Assembly (NCBI GenBank): GCA_027532825.1
Contig: JAPZTL010000004.1
Span: forward strand, 1 to 64,000
DNA length: 64,000 nt
Origin: Silanimonas sp021297925
Lineage (GTDB): Bacteria; Pseudomonadota; Gammaproteobacteria; Xanthomonadales; Xanthomonadaceae
Direction: 5' to 3'
The translations under genes were made by a program, and so were the position numbers. Below, piece after piece: positions 1 to 7,437 of the stretch (within the stretch, counting starts at the first letter, position 1; the number at the start of each line of letters is the position of its first letter). The notes under the pieces were generated by a model, which was given only the letters and a program-made list of their open reading frames with translations, was not told the origin of the DNA and ran no database searches.

Positions 1-141
1 GAGATGGTGATGCCCGGCGACAACATCAAGATGGTGGTGACGCTGATCGCCCCGGTGGCGATGGACGAAGGCCTGCGCTTCGCGATCCGCGAGGGCGGCC
101 GTACGGTCGGCGCCGGCGTCGTCGCCAAGGTCGTGCAGTAA
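1..141 (+). CDS. tuf: Elongation factor Tu, C-terminal end (partial)
   Basis: Last 46 codons and the stop of EF-Tu; the gene begins outside the window. EF-Tu delivers aminoacyl-tRNA to the ribosome in a GTP-dependent manner. The visible tail contains MPGDNIKM and ends FAIREGGRTVGAGVVAKV followed by VQ, which is the domain 3 terminus almost residue for residue as in other Gammaproteobacteria. Its position just upstream of rpsJ is the usual str-S10 junction. A separate promoter follows, so rpsJ need not depend on read-through from tuf. Confidence 0.97.
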   Translation, partial: EMVMPGDNIKMVVTLIAPVAMDEGLRFAIREGGRTVGAGVVAKVVQ

Positions 142-163
142 CCGTCCTGCGGGACGATTCGAG

Positions 164-184
164 CGCCCCGGCCCGGCTGGGGCG
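164..184 (+). terminator. Hairpin after tuf
   Basis: A 6-bp perfect stem (CGCCCC at 164-169, GGGGCG at 179-184) with a 9-nt loop, 23 nt past the tuf stop. No T-run follows, so intrinsic termination is uncertain; it may only stabilise the tuf mRNA end. Confidence 0.35.
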
Positions 185-261
185 TCGACAAGCGAAAAGA
201 GGCGCAAGGACGCGCTTCGTGTTCGCGGGACAGGGAAGCGTGGGTCGTTAAGCCTCCGTTG

Positions 262-291
262 TTGACGGGGCCTTGGCATACCCTCTATACT
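262..291 (+). promoter_or_regulatory. Sigma70-like promoter of the S10 operon
   Basis: TTGACG at 262-267 and TATACT at 286-291, separated by 18 nt, in the tuf-rpsJ gap. Transcription would begin around 297-299, leaving a leader of about 90 nt before rpsJ. This is the best-matching promoter seen in the window and would drive the 27-gene ribosomal run. Start point and strength are inferred. Confidence 0.75.
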
Positions 292-300
292 CTCCCGTCT

Positions 301-341
301 CGGCAGAACCCCGTGGTTCTGCCGGTGTTTTTTCGGGGTTC
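301..341 (+). promoter_or_regulatory. Candidate S10 leader attenuator
   Basis: A perfect 10-bp hairpin (301-310 with 315-324, loop CCGT) is followed by GTG and six T (328-333), the form of an intrinsic terminator. Bases 306-313 (GAACCCCG) are also perfectly complementary to 334-341 (CGGGGTTC); that 8-bp pairing would break the terminator stem. The element starts right after the predicted transcription start. In E. coli the S10 operon is attenuated by L4 in its leader; a comparable role here is inference, and no L4-binding motif was recognised. Confidence 0.55.
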
Positions 342-388
342 GTGCCGGACGCGCACGGCCCGTCGCTCTTTAACTCAGGAAACCGGCC

Positions 389-700
389 ATGGCGGACCAG
401 AAAATCCGTATTCGCTTGAAGGCGTTCGATCATCGTCTGATCGACCGTTCCGCGAGCGAGATCGTCGAAACGGCCAAGCGGACCGGCGCGCAGGTGCGCG
501 GCCCGATCCCGCTGCCGACGAAGATCGAACGTTACACCGTCCTCGTCTCCCCGCACGTCGACAAGGACGCGCGCGACCAGTACGAGACCCGCACCCACAA
601 GCGCGTCCTGGACATCGTTGATCCCAACGACAAGACCGTCGACGCCCTAATGAAGCTCGAACTCGCCGCTGGCGTGGACGTGCAGATCAAGCTGGCCTGA
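389..700 (+). CDS. rpsJ: 30S ribosomal protein S10
   Basis: 103 residues, exactly the usual length of bacterial S10. It reads MADQKIRIRLKAFDHRLID and contains the conserved GPIPLPTKIERYTVL stretch. S10 sits in the 30S head and, as NusE, also joins NusB in rRNA antitermination. The ATG follows an AGGAAA ribosome binding site. It is the first gene of the S10 operon, behind the promoter and attenuator-like leader, with rplC 11 nt downstream. Confidence 0.98.
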   Translation: MADQKIRIRLKAFDHRLIDRSASEIVETAKRTGAQVRGPIPLPTKIERYTVLVSPHVDKDARDQYETRTHKRVLDIVDPNDKTVDALMKLELAAGVDVQIKLA

Positions 701-711
701 GGTACGCGATC

Positions 712-1356
712 ATGAAGCACAGTATCGGTATCGTTGGGCGCAAGGCGGGCATGAGCCGGATCTTCACTGCGGATGGCAACTCCATCCCGGTGACCCTGAT
801 CGAGGCGACCCCGAATCGCGTCACCCAGATCAAGACCGTCGAGAGCGACGGCTACACCGCCGTACAGGTCACCGCGGGCGACAAGCGCGCCTCGCTGGTG
901 AACAAGCCCGAAGGTGGACACTTCGCCAAGGCGAAGGTCGCTCCGGGTCGCGGCCTGTGGGAGTTCCGCGTCGAGGCGAAGGACCTTGGGTCGTACGAGG
1001 TCGGCGCCGAGATCAAGGCGGACGTGTTCGCCGTCGGCCAGATGGTCGACGTGCAGGGCGTGACCAAGGGCAAGGGCTTCCAGGGCACGATCAAGCGCTG
1101 GAACTTCACCATGGGCGACGCCTCGCACGGCAACTCGCTGAGCCACCGCTCGCCGGGTTCGATCGGCCAGCGCCAGACCCCGGGTCGTGTGTTCCCGGGC
1201 AAGAAGATGTCCGGCCACATGGGCGCCGAGGTCCTCAGCGTCCAGAGCCTCGAAGTCGTCAAGGTCGACGTCGAGCGAGGTCTGATCGCGGTCCGCGGCG
1301 CCGTCCCCGGCGCGCCCGGTGGCGACGTGGTCGTCCGTCCGGCCAGCAAGGCCTAA
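712..1356 (+). CDS. rplC: 50S ribosomal protein L3
   Basis: 214 residues (E. coli L3 has 209). L3 is an early 50S assembly protein whose loop reaches the peptidyl transferase centre. The start MKHSIGIVGRKAGM is typical, and the central GSIGQRQTPGRVFPGKK segment keeps the glutamine that PrmB methylates in E. coli. It is separated from rplD by 10 nt that contain AAGGAG. Confidence 0.98.
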   Translation: MKHSIGIVGRKAGMSRIFTADGNSIPVTLIEATPNRVTQIKTVESDGYTAVQVTAGDKRASLVNKPEGGHFAKAKVAPGRGLWEFRVEAKDLGSYEVGAEIKADVFAVGQMVDVQGVTKGKGFQGTIKRWNFTMGDASHGNSLSHRSPGSIGQRQTPGRVFPGKKMSGHMGAEVLSVQSLEVVKVDVERGLIAVRGAVPGAPGGDVVVRPASKA

Positions 1357-1366
1357 GGAGTCAACG

Positions 1367-1969
1367 ATGGAACTGTCCGTCATCAACGGCAAGACGCTGT
1401 CGGTCAACGACGCCGTCTTCGGCCGCGAGTTCAACCAGGACCTCGTCCACCAGGTCGTCGTTGCCTACCGCAACGCCGGTCGCGCCGGTACGAAGGCCCA
1501 ACTGACGCGTTCGGAAGTCCGCGGCACGACCAAGAAGTTCAAGAAGCAGAAGGGCGGCGGTGCGCGTCACGGTGACTACCGCGCCCCGATCTTCGTGGGC
1601 GGCGGCGTGACCTTCGCGGCCAAGCCTCGCAGCTTTGCGCAGAAGGTCAACAAGAAGATGTACCGCGGCGCTATTGCCGTGATCCTGTCCGAGCTCGCTC
1701 GTCAGGGGAGGCTGATGGTCGTGGACGGCTTCGATGTCGATGCGCCGAAGACGAAGGGCCTCGTCGCCAAACTCGCCGACCTGAAGGCTGGTGCCCGCAC
1801 GCTGGTCGTGTCGGAGTCGGCCTCCGAGAACCTTTTCCTCGCCGCGCGCAACATCCCGTACGTGGAGGTGCGCGACGTGCAGGGCATCGACCCGGTGAGC
1901 CTGGTCGGCGCCGACTCGGTCGTCGTCACTGCCGAGGCCATCAAGAAGATCGAGGAGTGGCTGGCATGA
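1367..1969 (+). CDS. rplD: 50S ribosomal protein L4
   Basis: 200 residues from the ATG at 1367 (MELSVINGK). A longer in-frame start at 1319 would run into rplC and is rejected because an AAGGAG site sits just before 1367. L4 binds 23S rRNA and lines the exit tunnel; in E. coli it also represses the S10 operon through its leader, which is relevant to the hairpin pair at 301-341. The basic central part KKFKKQKGGGARHG is the usual rRNA-binding loop. The stop overlaps the rplW start (ATGA). Confidence 0.97.
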   Translation: MELSVINGKTLSVNDAVFGREFNQDLVHQVVVAYRNAGRAGTKAQLTRSEVRGTTKKFKKQKGGGARHGDYRAPIFVGGGVTFAAKPRSFAQKVNKKMYRGAIAVILSELARQGRLMVVDGFDVDAPKTKGLVAKLADLKAGARTLVVSESASENLFLAARNIPYVEVRDVQGIDPVSLVGADSVVVTAEAIKKIEEWLA

Positions 1970-2259
1970 TCAACGAGCGCTTGTATTCGGTCCTCCGCGC
2001 CCCGAAGGTGTCGGAGAAGACCGCCCGTCTGGCCGAGTCGAACCAGTATGTGTTCGAGATCGCCAAGGACGCGACCAAGGACGACGTGAAGGCCGCCATC
2101 GAGCAGCTCTTCAACGTCAAGGTGGCCGCCGTCAACGTCGCCAACATCAAGGGCAAGTCGAAGGCGTTCCGCCAGCGCGCGGGCCGTCGCTCCGACAAGC
2201 GCAAGGCGTATGTCCGTCTGGCCGAAGGCCAGACGCTCGACGTTACCGCCACGGCCTGA
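1966..2259 (+). CDS. rplW: 50S ribosomal protein L23
   Basis: 97 residues from MINERLYSVLRAPKVSEK. L23 is at the tunnel exit and docks trigger factor and SRP. The start at 1966 overlaps the rplD stop by 4 nt, pointing to translational coupling; an upstream in-frame start at 1957 is possible but gives a less typical N-terminus. The VNVANIKGKSKAFRQRAGRR segment is the conserved rRNA-binding extension. Confidence 0.96.
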   Translation: MINERLYSVLRAPKVSEKTARLAESNQYVFEIAKDATKDDVKAAIEQLFNVKVAAVNVANIKGKSKAFRQRAGRRSDKRKAYVRLAEGQTLDVTATA

Positions 2260-2271
2260 GGATAGAGACCC

Positions 2272-3099
2272 ATGGCAGTCATGACTTTCAAGCCGACCTC
2301 GCCTGGCCGTCGCGCCATGGTCAAGGTCGTCAACCCCGACCTGCACAAGGGTGCGCCTTTCGCGGCCCTCGTGGAGAAGAAGGGCAAGACCGGTGGCCGC
2401 AACAACCACGGACGCATTACCACCCGCCACATCGGCGGCGGCCACAAGCAGCACTACCGCCTGATCGACTTCAAGCGCGACAAGGAAGGCATCGCCGCCC
2501 GCGTCGAGCGCCTTGAGTACGATCCGAACCGCACCGCGCACATCGCGCTGCTGTGCTACGTCGATGGGGAGCGCCGCTACATCATCGCCCCGAAGGGCCT
2601 GCAGGTCGGCGACCAGCTGATCTCCGGCAAGGATGCCCCGATCAAGGTCGGCAATACCCTGCCGCTGCTTAACATGCCGATCGGTGCCACCGTGCACTGC
2701 GTCGAGATGAAGCCGGGCAAGGGCGCCCAGCTGGCGCGCGCCGCCGGCGCCGGCGTCCAGCTGATCGGTCGCGAGCATGGCTACGCCACCCTGCGCCTCC
2801 GCTCCGGCGAGATGCGCAAGGTGCCGGTCGACTGCCGCGCCACGATCGGTGAAGTGGGCAACACCGAGCACAACCTCGAGAAGCTCGGCAAGGCTGGTGC
2901 CTCCCGCTGGCGAGGCGTCAAGCCGACCGTCCGCGGCGCCGCGATGAACCCGGTCGACCACCCGCACGGTGGTGGCGAGGGCCGTTCGGGCCAGGGCAAC
3001 CCTCACCCGGTCAGCCCCTGGGGCCAGCCGTCGAAGGGTTACAAGACGCGCAAGAACAAGCGCACCCAGAAGTTCATCGTGCGCGATCGTAGGGGTTAA
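2272..3099 (+). CDS. rplB: 50S ribosomal protein L2
   Basis: 275 residues, normal for L2, which is essential for subunit joining and peptidyl transferase activity. The hallmark NPVDHPHGGGEGR motif, with the conserved histidine at the catalytic centre, is present near residue 230. The C-terminus KTRKNKRTQKFIVRDRR is also typical. It lies 12 nt after rplW and 6 nt before rpsS. Confidence 0.98.
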   Translation: MAVMTFKPTSPGRRAMVKVVNPDLHKGAPFAALVEKKGKTGGRNNHGRITTRHIGGGHKQHYRLIDFKRDKEGIAARVERLEYDPNRTAHIALLCYVDGERRYIIAPKGLQVGDQLISGKDAPIKVGNTLPLLNMPIGATVHCVEMKPGKGAQLARAAGAGVQLIGREHGYATLRLRSGEMRKVPVDCRATIGEVGNTEHNLEKLGKAGASRWRGVKPTVRGAAMNPVDHPHGGGEGRSGQGNPHPVSPWGQPSKGYKTRKNKRTQKFIVRDRRG

Positions 3100-3105
3100 T
3101 CGGCC

Positions 3106-3381
3106 ATGCCACGTTCACTCAAGAAGGGTCCGTTCGTCGACCACCACCTGGCCAAGAAGGTGGAGGTCGCCGCGGCGGCCAACAGCAAGAAGCCGATCAA
3201 GACCTGGTCGCGCCGTTCGATGATCCTGCCCGAGATGATCGGCCTCACCATCGCCGTGCACAACGGCAAGGCCCACATCCCGGTGCTGGTCAACGAGAAC
3301 ATGATCGGCCACAAGCTCGGCGAGTTCGCCCTGACCCGCACGTTCAAGGGTCACGGCGGCGACAAGAAGTCGGGCAAGTAA
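3106..3381 (+). CDS. rpsS: 30S ribosomal protein S19
   Basis: 91 residues starting MPRSLKKGPFVDHHL, the canonical S19 N-terminus. S19 works with S13 in the 30S head near the tRNA anticodon stem. The GHKLGEFALTRTFKGHGGDKK tail segment matches the family. Only 6 nt separate it from rplB and 10 nt from the chosen rplV start. Confidence 0.98.
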   Translation: MPRSLKKGPFVDHHLAKKVEVAAAANSKKPIKTWSRRSMILPEMIGLTIAVHNGKAHIPVLVNENMIGHKLGEFALTRTFKGHGGDKKSGK

Positions 3382-3391
3382 GGGGATGACC

Positions 3392-3733
3392 ATGGAAGCG
3401 AAAGCCATCCTGCGCGCCACGCGCATCTCCCCGCAGAAGGCCCGCCTGGTCGCCGACCAGGTCCGCGGCCTCCCCGTCGCCCGCGCCCTAGACCTGCTGA
3501 AGTTCAGCGACAAGAAGGCCGCCGGCATCATCCGCAAGGTCGTCTACTCGGCGGCATCCAACGCCGAGAACAACCTCGGCGCCGACGTCGACGAACTCAA
3601 GGTCGCCACGATCATGATCGACGAGGGTCCGGTGCTGAAGCGCTTCGGCGCCCGCGCCAAGGGCCGCGGCACCCGAATCCTCAAGCGCACGAGCCACATC
3701 ACCGTGGTCGTCGGCACCGGCAAGAAGGCGTAA
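3392..3733 (+). CDS. rplV: 50S ribosomal protein L22
   Basis: 113 residues from MEAKAILRATRISPQK. An ATG two codons earlier (3386) touches the AAGGGG ribosome binding site at 3380-3385, so 3392, six bases away, is the better start. L22 spans the 50S and its beta-hairpin narrows the exit tunnel; the hairpin tip RAKGRGTRILKRTSHI is visible near the C-terminus. Confidence 0.96.
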   Translation: MEAKAILRATRISPQKARLVADQVRGLPVARALDLLKFSDKKAAGIIRKVVYSAASNAENNLGADVDELKVATIMIDEGPVLKRFGARAKGRGTRILKRTSHITVVVGTGKKA

Positions 3734-3744
3734 GGACAAGAACG

Positions 3745-4440
3745 ATGGGTCACAAAGTTCATCCGACCGGTATCCGCCTTGGCATCGCCAAGGACTGGAA
3801 CTCCAAGTGGTACGCGAACAAGAAGGAGTTCGCGGGCTACCTCGCCGCCGACCTCAAGGTGCGCCAGATGCTTCGTGAGAAGCTGGCCCAGGCCGGCATC
3901 TCCAAGATCCTGATCGAGCGCCCGGCAAAGACCGCCCGCGTGACGATCCACACCGCCCGACCGGGCGTGGTGATCGGCAAGCGCGGTGAGGACATCGAGA
4001 AGCTGCGCAAGCAGGTCTCGGACATCATGGGCGTCCCGGCGCACATCAATGTCTCCGAGGTCCGCAAGCCGGAGCTCGATGCCCAGCTGGTCGCCGAGTC
4101 GATCGCGCAGCAGCTCGAGCGCCGCATCATGTTCCGCCGCGCGATGAAGCGCTCGGTGAGCAACGCGATGCGCCTCGGCGCCCTCGGCATCAAGGTCAAC
4201 GTCGCCGGTCGCCTGAACGGTGCCGAGATCGCGCGTTCGGAGTGGTACCGCGAGGGCCGCGTGCCCCTGCACACCCTCCGTGCCGACGTCGACTACGGCT
4301 TCGCCGAGGCGCGCACGACCTACGGCGTCATCGGCGTCAAGGTGTGGGTCTACAAGGGCGAGATCTTCGACTTCTCGCAGGTCGGCCAGGAAAAGACCGA
4401 GGAGCGCGCGGAACGTCCGTCGCGTGGTCAGGCCAAGTGA
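3745..4440 (+). CDS. rpsC: 30S ribosomal protein S3
   Basis: 231 residues (E. coli 233). The KH domain is seen around residues 40-110 with the VIGKRGEDIEKLR loop; the C-terminal half contains GRLNGAEIARSEWYREGRVP. S3 forms part of the mRNA entry channel and helicase. The variable C-terminal tail is charged (EERAERPSRGQAK). It is followed by rplP after 11 nt. Confidence 0.98.
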   Translation: MGHKVHPTGIRLGIAKDWNSKWYANKKEFAGYLAADLKVRQMLREKLAQAGISKILIERPAKTARVTIHTARPGVVIGKRGEDIEKLRKQVSDIMGVPAHINVSEVRKPELDAQLVAESIAQQLERRIMFRRAMKRSVSNAMRLGALGIKVNVAGRLNGAEIARSEWYREGRVPLHTLRADVDYGFAEARTTYGVIGVKVWVYKGEIFDFSQVGQEKTEERAERPSRGQAK

Positions 4441-4451
4441 GGTAACGAGCC

Positions 4452-4865
4452 ATGTTGCAACCGAAGCGAACCAAATACCGCAAGGTGTTCAAGGGCCGTA
4501 ACGAGGGCCTGAGCTGGTCGGCGAACGCCGTCAGCTTCGGCGAGTACGGTCTGAAGGCCACCGAACACGGCCGCCTCACCGCCCGCCAGATCGAGTCCGC
4601 CCGCCGGACGATCAGCCGCTACGTCAAGCGCGGCGGCAAGCTGTGGATCCGCGTGTTCCCGGACAAGCCGATCACCCAGAAGCCCATCGAGGTCCGAATG
4701 GGCGCCGGCAAGGGCAACGTCGAGTACTGGGTCGCCCAGATCCAGCCCGGCCGCATGCTTTACGAGATGGAAGGCATCCCCGAGGACCAGGCCCGCGAAG
4801 CCATGCGCCTCGCCGCGGCCAAGCTCTCCGTCAAGACCACTTTCGTGACCCGTACGGTGCGCTAA
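4452..4865 (+). CDS. rplP: 50S ribosomal protein L16
   Basis: 137 residues starting MLQPKRTKYRKVFKGRNEG. L16 organises 23S rRNA near the A site. The RVFPDKPITQKP segment includes the arginine that YcfD/RoxA hydroxylates in E. coli. Its stop overlaps the rpmC start in a TAATG arrangement, so the two are likely translationally coupled. Confidence 0.98.
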   Translation: MLQPKRTKYRKVFKGRNEGLSWSANAVSFGEYGLKATEHGRLTARQIESARRTISRYVKRGGKLWIRVFPDKPITQKPIEVRMGAGKGNVEYWVAQIQPGRMLYEMEGIPEDQAREAMRLAAAKLSVKTTFVTRTVR

Positions 4866-5050
4866 TGGAACTCCAGGAACTGCGTCAGAAGTCGGCCGAC
4901 GAGCTGAAGGCCCACCTGCTGGACCTCCGCAAGGAGCAGTTCGCCCTGCGCATGCAGAAGGCGACCAACCAGCTGGCGAAGACCCACGAGATCGGCCGTG
5001 TCCGTCGCGAGATCGCTCGCGTCAACACGCTGCTGGCCCAGAAGAATTAA
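4865..5050 (+). CDS. rpmC: 50S ribosomal protein L29
   Basis: 61 residues, MELQELRQKSADELKAHL through VNTLLAQKN; the usual size of L29. It is a small coiled protein beside L23 at the tunnel exit. The ATG shares one base with the rplP stop. It is missed if only long frames are considered, because it begins inside a longer open frame that starts upstream in rplP. Confidence 0.97.
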   Translation: MELQELRQKSADELKAHLLDLRKEQFALRMQKATNQLAKTHEIGRVRREIARVNTLLAQKN

Positions 5051-5060
5051 GGGACAGGCC

Positions 5061-5324
5061 ATGAGCGAGAACGCCAACCCGCTGCGCACGGTCGAAGGCC
5101 GCGTCGTCAGCAACAAGATGAACAAGACGGTGACGATCCTGGTCGAGCGCCAGGTCAAGCACCCCCTGTACGGTAAGTACATCCGCCGGTCGACCAAGCT
5201 GCACGCCCACGACGAAGCCAATGCCTGCAATGAAGGCGATGTCGTCCGCGTCACCGAGTGTCGTCCGATGTCGAAGACCAAGAACTGGCGCGTCGTCGAG
5301 ATCGTCACGCGCGCGGCCGAGTAA
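5061..5324 (+). CDS. rpsQ: 30S ribosomal protein S17
   Basis: 87 residues from MSENANPLRTVEGRVVSN; S17 is a primary 16S rRNA binder of the OB-fold class. The NKTVTILVERQVKHPLYGKY core is diagnostic. Start chosen at the ATG after GGGACAGG, 10 nt past the rpmC stop. It closes the S10 operon in the E. coli arrangement, but here only 14 nt separate it from rplN, so S10 and spc genes look co-transcribed. Confidence 0.97.
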   Translation: MSENANPLRTVEGRVVSNKMNKTVTILVERQVKHPLYGKYIRRSTKLHAHDEANACNEGDVVRVTECRPMSKTKNWRVVEIVTRAAE

Positions 5325-5338
5325 GGGGAGCCTGAGCC

Positions 5339-5707
5339 ATGATCCAGACGCAGAGCTACCTCGAGGTCGCCGACAATTCGGGCGCCAAGGAGCTGATGTG
5401 CATCAAGGTGCTTGGTGGTTCCAAGCGCCGTTACGCGCACATCGGCGACATCATCAAGGTGACCGTCAAGGACGCGATCCCGCGTGGCAAGGTCAAGAAG
5501 GGCGAGGTCTACAACGCCGTTGTCGTGCGCACCCGCAAGGGCGTGCGCCGCGCCGATGGCTCGCTGATCCGCTTCGACGCGAACGCCGCCGTCCTGCTGA
5601 ACAACAAAGAAGAGCCGATCGGCACCCGCATCTTTGGGCCCGTGACCCGTGAACTCCGCAGCGAGAAGTTCATGAAGATCGTGTCCCTGGCGCCCGAAGT
5701 GCTGTAA
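5339..5707 (+). CDS. rplN: 50S ribosomal protein L14
   Basis: 122 residues, standard for L14. The N-terminus MIQTQSYLEVADNSGAKE and the internal RRADGSLIRFDANAAVLLN are family signatures. L14 contributes to intersubunit bridge B8 and is the target of RsfS silencing. It is preceded by a GGGGAG site. Confidence 0.98.
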   Translation: MIQTQSYLEVADNSGAKELMCIKVLGGSKRRYAHIGDIIKVTVKDAIPRGKVKKGEVYNAVVVRTRKGVRRADGSLIRFDANAAVLLNNKEEPIGTRIFGPVTRELRSEKFMKIVSLAPEVL

Positions 5708-5722
5708 GCCGGAGACGAAACC

Positions 5723-6037
5723 ATGAACCGTATCCGCAAGGGCGACCAGGTGGTCGTCATCGCCGGCAAGGACAAGGGCAAGAAGGGCGAGATCACCCGT
5801 GTCGCCGGTGATCGCGTCGTCATCGCCAACATCAACGTGGTCAAGCGCCACACCAAGGCGAATCCGCAGGCCGGCCAGGCCGGTGGCATCGTCGAGCGCG
5901 AAGCCCCGATCCACATCTCCAACGTGATGCTGCTGAACCCGGTGACGGGCAAGGGCGACCGCGTTGGCTTCAAGGTGCTCGAGGATGGACGCAAAGTGCG
6001 TGTGTTCCGCTCGAGCGGTGAGGCGATCGACGCCTGA
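5723..6037 (+). CDS. rplX: 50S ribosomal protein L24
   Basis: 104 residues. The KOW motif occupies about residues 4-30 (IRKGDQVVVIAGKDKGKKG). L24 is one of the two 50S assembly initiators. The MLLNPVTGKGDRVGFK segment matches the family. It is 15 nt after rplN and 11 nt before rplE. Confidence 0.98.
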   Translation: MNRIRKGDQVVVIAGKDKGKKGEITRVAGDRVVIANINVVKRHTKANPQAGQAGGIVEREAPIHISNVMLLNPVTGKGDRVGFKVLEDGRKVRVFRSSGEAIDA

Positions 6038-6048
6038 GGAATGCCCCG

Positions 6049-6591
6049 ATGACCACCCGGCTTGAAAAAATCTACAAGGACACCGTGGTGCCGAAGCTCA
6101 TGAAGGAGTTCGGCTACACGAATCCGATGCAGGTGCCGAAGATCACCAAGATCACGCTGAACATGGGCGTGGGCGAGGCGGTCGGCAACAAGAAGATCCT
6201 CGAGAACGCCGTTGGCGACTTGGCAACGATCACCGGCCAGAAGCCGGTGACGACCAGGGCCCGCGTCTCGGTCGCCAGCTTCAAGATCCGCGAAGGCTGG
6301 CCGATCGGCGCCAAGGTCACCCTTCGCCGCGCCAAGATGTACGAGTTCCTCGATCGTCTGATCAGCGTCGCCCTGCCGCGCGTCCGCGATTTCCGCGGCG
6401 TGTCGGGTCGCGCCTTCGACGGCCGTGGCAACTACAACATGGGCCTGAAGGAGCAGATCATCTTCCCGGAGATCAACTTCGACCAGGTCGACGCGCTGCG
6501 CGGCATGGACATCGCGATCACCACGACCGCGAAGACCGACGCCGAGGCCAAGGCCCTGCTCGCCGCCTTCAACTTCCCGTTCCGCAACTGA
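6049..6591 (+). CDS. rplE: 50S ribosomal protein L5
   Basis: 180 residues (E. coli 179). L5 binds 5S rRNA and contacts P-site tRNA. ITLNMGVGEAVGNKK and the C-terminal IFPEINFDQVD are conserved. In E. coli S8 represses spc operon translation at the start of the L5 gene; no such structure was recognised here, while an unusual hairpin lies before rpsH instead. Confidence 0.98.
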   Translation: MTTRLEKIYKDTVVPKLMKEFGYTNPMQVPKITKITLNMGVGEAVGNKKILENAVGDLATITGQKPVTTRARVSVASFKIREGWPIGAKVTLRRAKMYEFLDRLISVALPRVRDFRGVSGRAFDGRGNYNMGLKEQIIFPEINFDQVDALRGMDIAITTTAKTDAEAKALLAAFNFPFRN

Positions 6592-6607
6592 CCTCTAGGA
6601 CCGAATC

Positions 6608-6913
6608 ATGGCCAAGACCAGCATGGTGAACCGCGAGGTCAAGCGCGAGAAGCTTGCCAAGCGCTACGCCGCCAAGCGCGCCGAGCTCAAGAAGCTGATC
6701 GCCAACCCGGCGACCGGCTACGAAGAGAAGATCGACGCCGTCAACAAGCTGAACAAGCTGCCGCGCGACTCCTCGGAGAGCCGCCAGCGCAACCGCTGCG
6801 AACTGTCGGGCCGCTCGCGCGGCGTCTACCGGAAGTTCGGCCTCGGCCGCAACAAGCTGCGCGAAGCCACGATGCGTGGCGACGTGCCCGGCCTCCGCAA
6901 GGCGAGCTGGTAA
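6608..6913 (+). CDS. rpsN: 30S ribosomal protein S14, zinc-independent form
   Basis: 101 residues starting MAKTSMVNREVKREKL. This is the long, zinc-free S14: the position of the usual CxxC pairs is occupied by SESRQRNRCELSGRSRG. S14 is a late-assembling 30S head protein. It is followed by an unusually long 112-nt gap before rpsH. Confidence 0.98.
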   Translation: MAKTSMVNREVKREKLAKRYAAKRAELKKLIANPATGYEEKIDAVNKLNKLPRDSSESRQRNRCELSGRSRGVYRKFGLGRNKLREATMRGDVPGLRKASW

Positions 6914-6923
6914 CGAAAAAAGC

Positions 6924-6932
6924 TGGTATTCT
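6924..6932 (+). promoter_or_regulatory. Extended -10 element before rpsH
   Basis: TGGTATTCT matches the extended -10 pattern (TG, one base, TATTCT). No good -35 is visible upstream, which extended -10 promoters tolerate. It would let rpsH and later genes be transcribed separately from the genes above. Candidate only. Confidence 0.35.
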
Positions 6933-6944
6933 TAGCGGCTACCC

Positions 6945-6970
6945 ACACCCGGCCGGCGACGGTCGGGTGT
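6945..6970 (+). other. Hairpin in the rpsN-rpsH gap
   Basis: Left arm ACACCCGGCC (6945-6954), loop GGCGAC, right arm GGTCGGGTGT (6961-6970): 10 bp with one G-U pair. It lies 55 nt before the rpsH start and is followed by only two T, so it is a poor terminator. It could be an mRNA processing or stability element or a protein-binding leader structure. Confidence 0.5.
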
Positions 6971-7025
6971 TTCCACTGAACCCGTTCGCGCAAGCGGATA
7001 TCGGTGCTACTCAAAGGAACACTCC

Positions 7026-7421
7026 ATGAGCATGACTGATCCCATCGCCGACATGCTGGTGCGCATCAAGAACGCGCTGGCTGTCCGCAAGACCTCGGTG
7101 AAGCTGCCGGCGTCGAAGATCAAGCTGTCCATCGCCAACGTCCTCAAGTCCGAGGGCTACGTCCTCGACGTGCGCCAGATTGGCGACGCCAAGAAGCCGG
7201 AGCTTGAAATCGTCCTCAAGTACTTCGAGGGTAAGCCCGTCATCGAGCGCCTCGAGCGCTTCTCGCGTTCGGGCCTGCGCCAGTACCGTGGCAAGGACAC
7301 GCTCCCGAAGGTCCTCGGCGGCCTCGGCGTGGCCATCGTCTCCACCTCCAAGGGCATCATGACCGACCGCGACGCGCGCCACAACGGCGTCGGTGGCGAA
7401 GTCCTGTGCCTCGTGGCCTGA
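7026..7421 (+). CDS. rpsH: 30S ribosomal protein S8
   Basis: 131 residues. The N-terminus MSMTDPIADMLVRIKNA matches E. coli S8, which supports the first of the two nearby ATGs. The SxxGIMTDRDARHNGVGGE C-terminus is canonical. S8 binds the central domain of 16S rRNA and in E. coli is the translational repressor of the spc operon. The hairpin 55 nt upstream makes local control worth testing. Confidence 0.98.
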   Translation: MSMTDPIADMLVRIKNALAVRKTSVKLPASKIKLSIANVLKSEGYVLDVRQIGDAKKPELEIVLKYFEGKPVIERLERFSRSGLRQYRGKDTLPKVLGGLGVAIVSTSKGIMTDRDARHNGVGGEVLCLVA

Positions 7422-7437
7422 TGCAGGAGAACTGACA

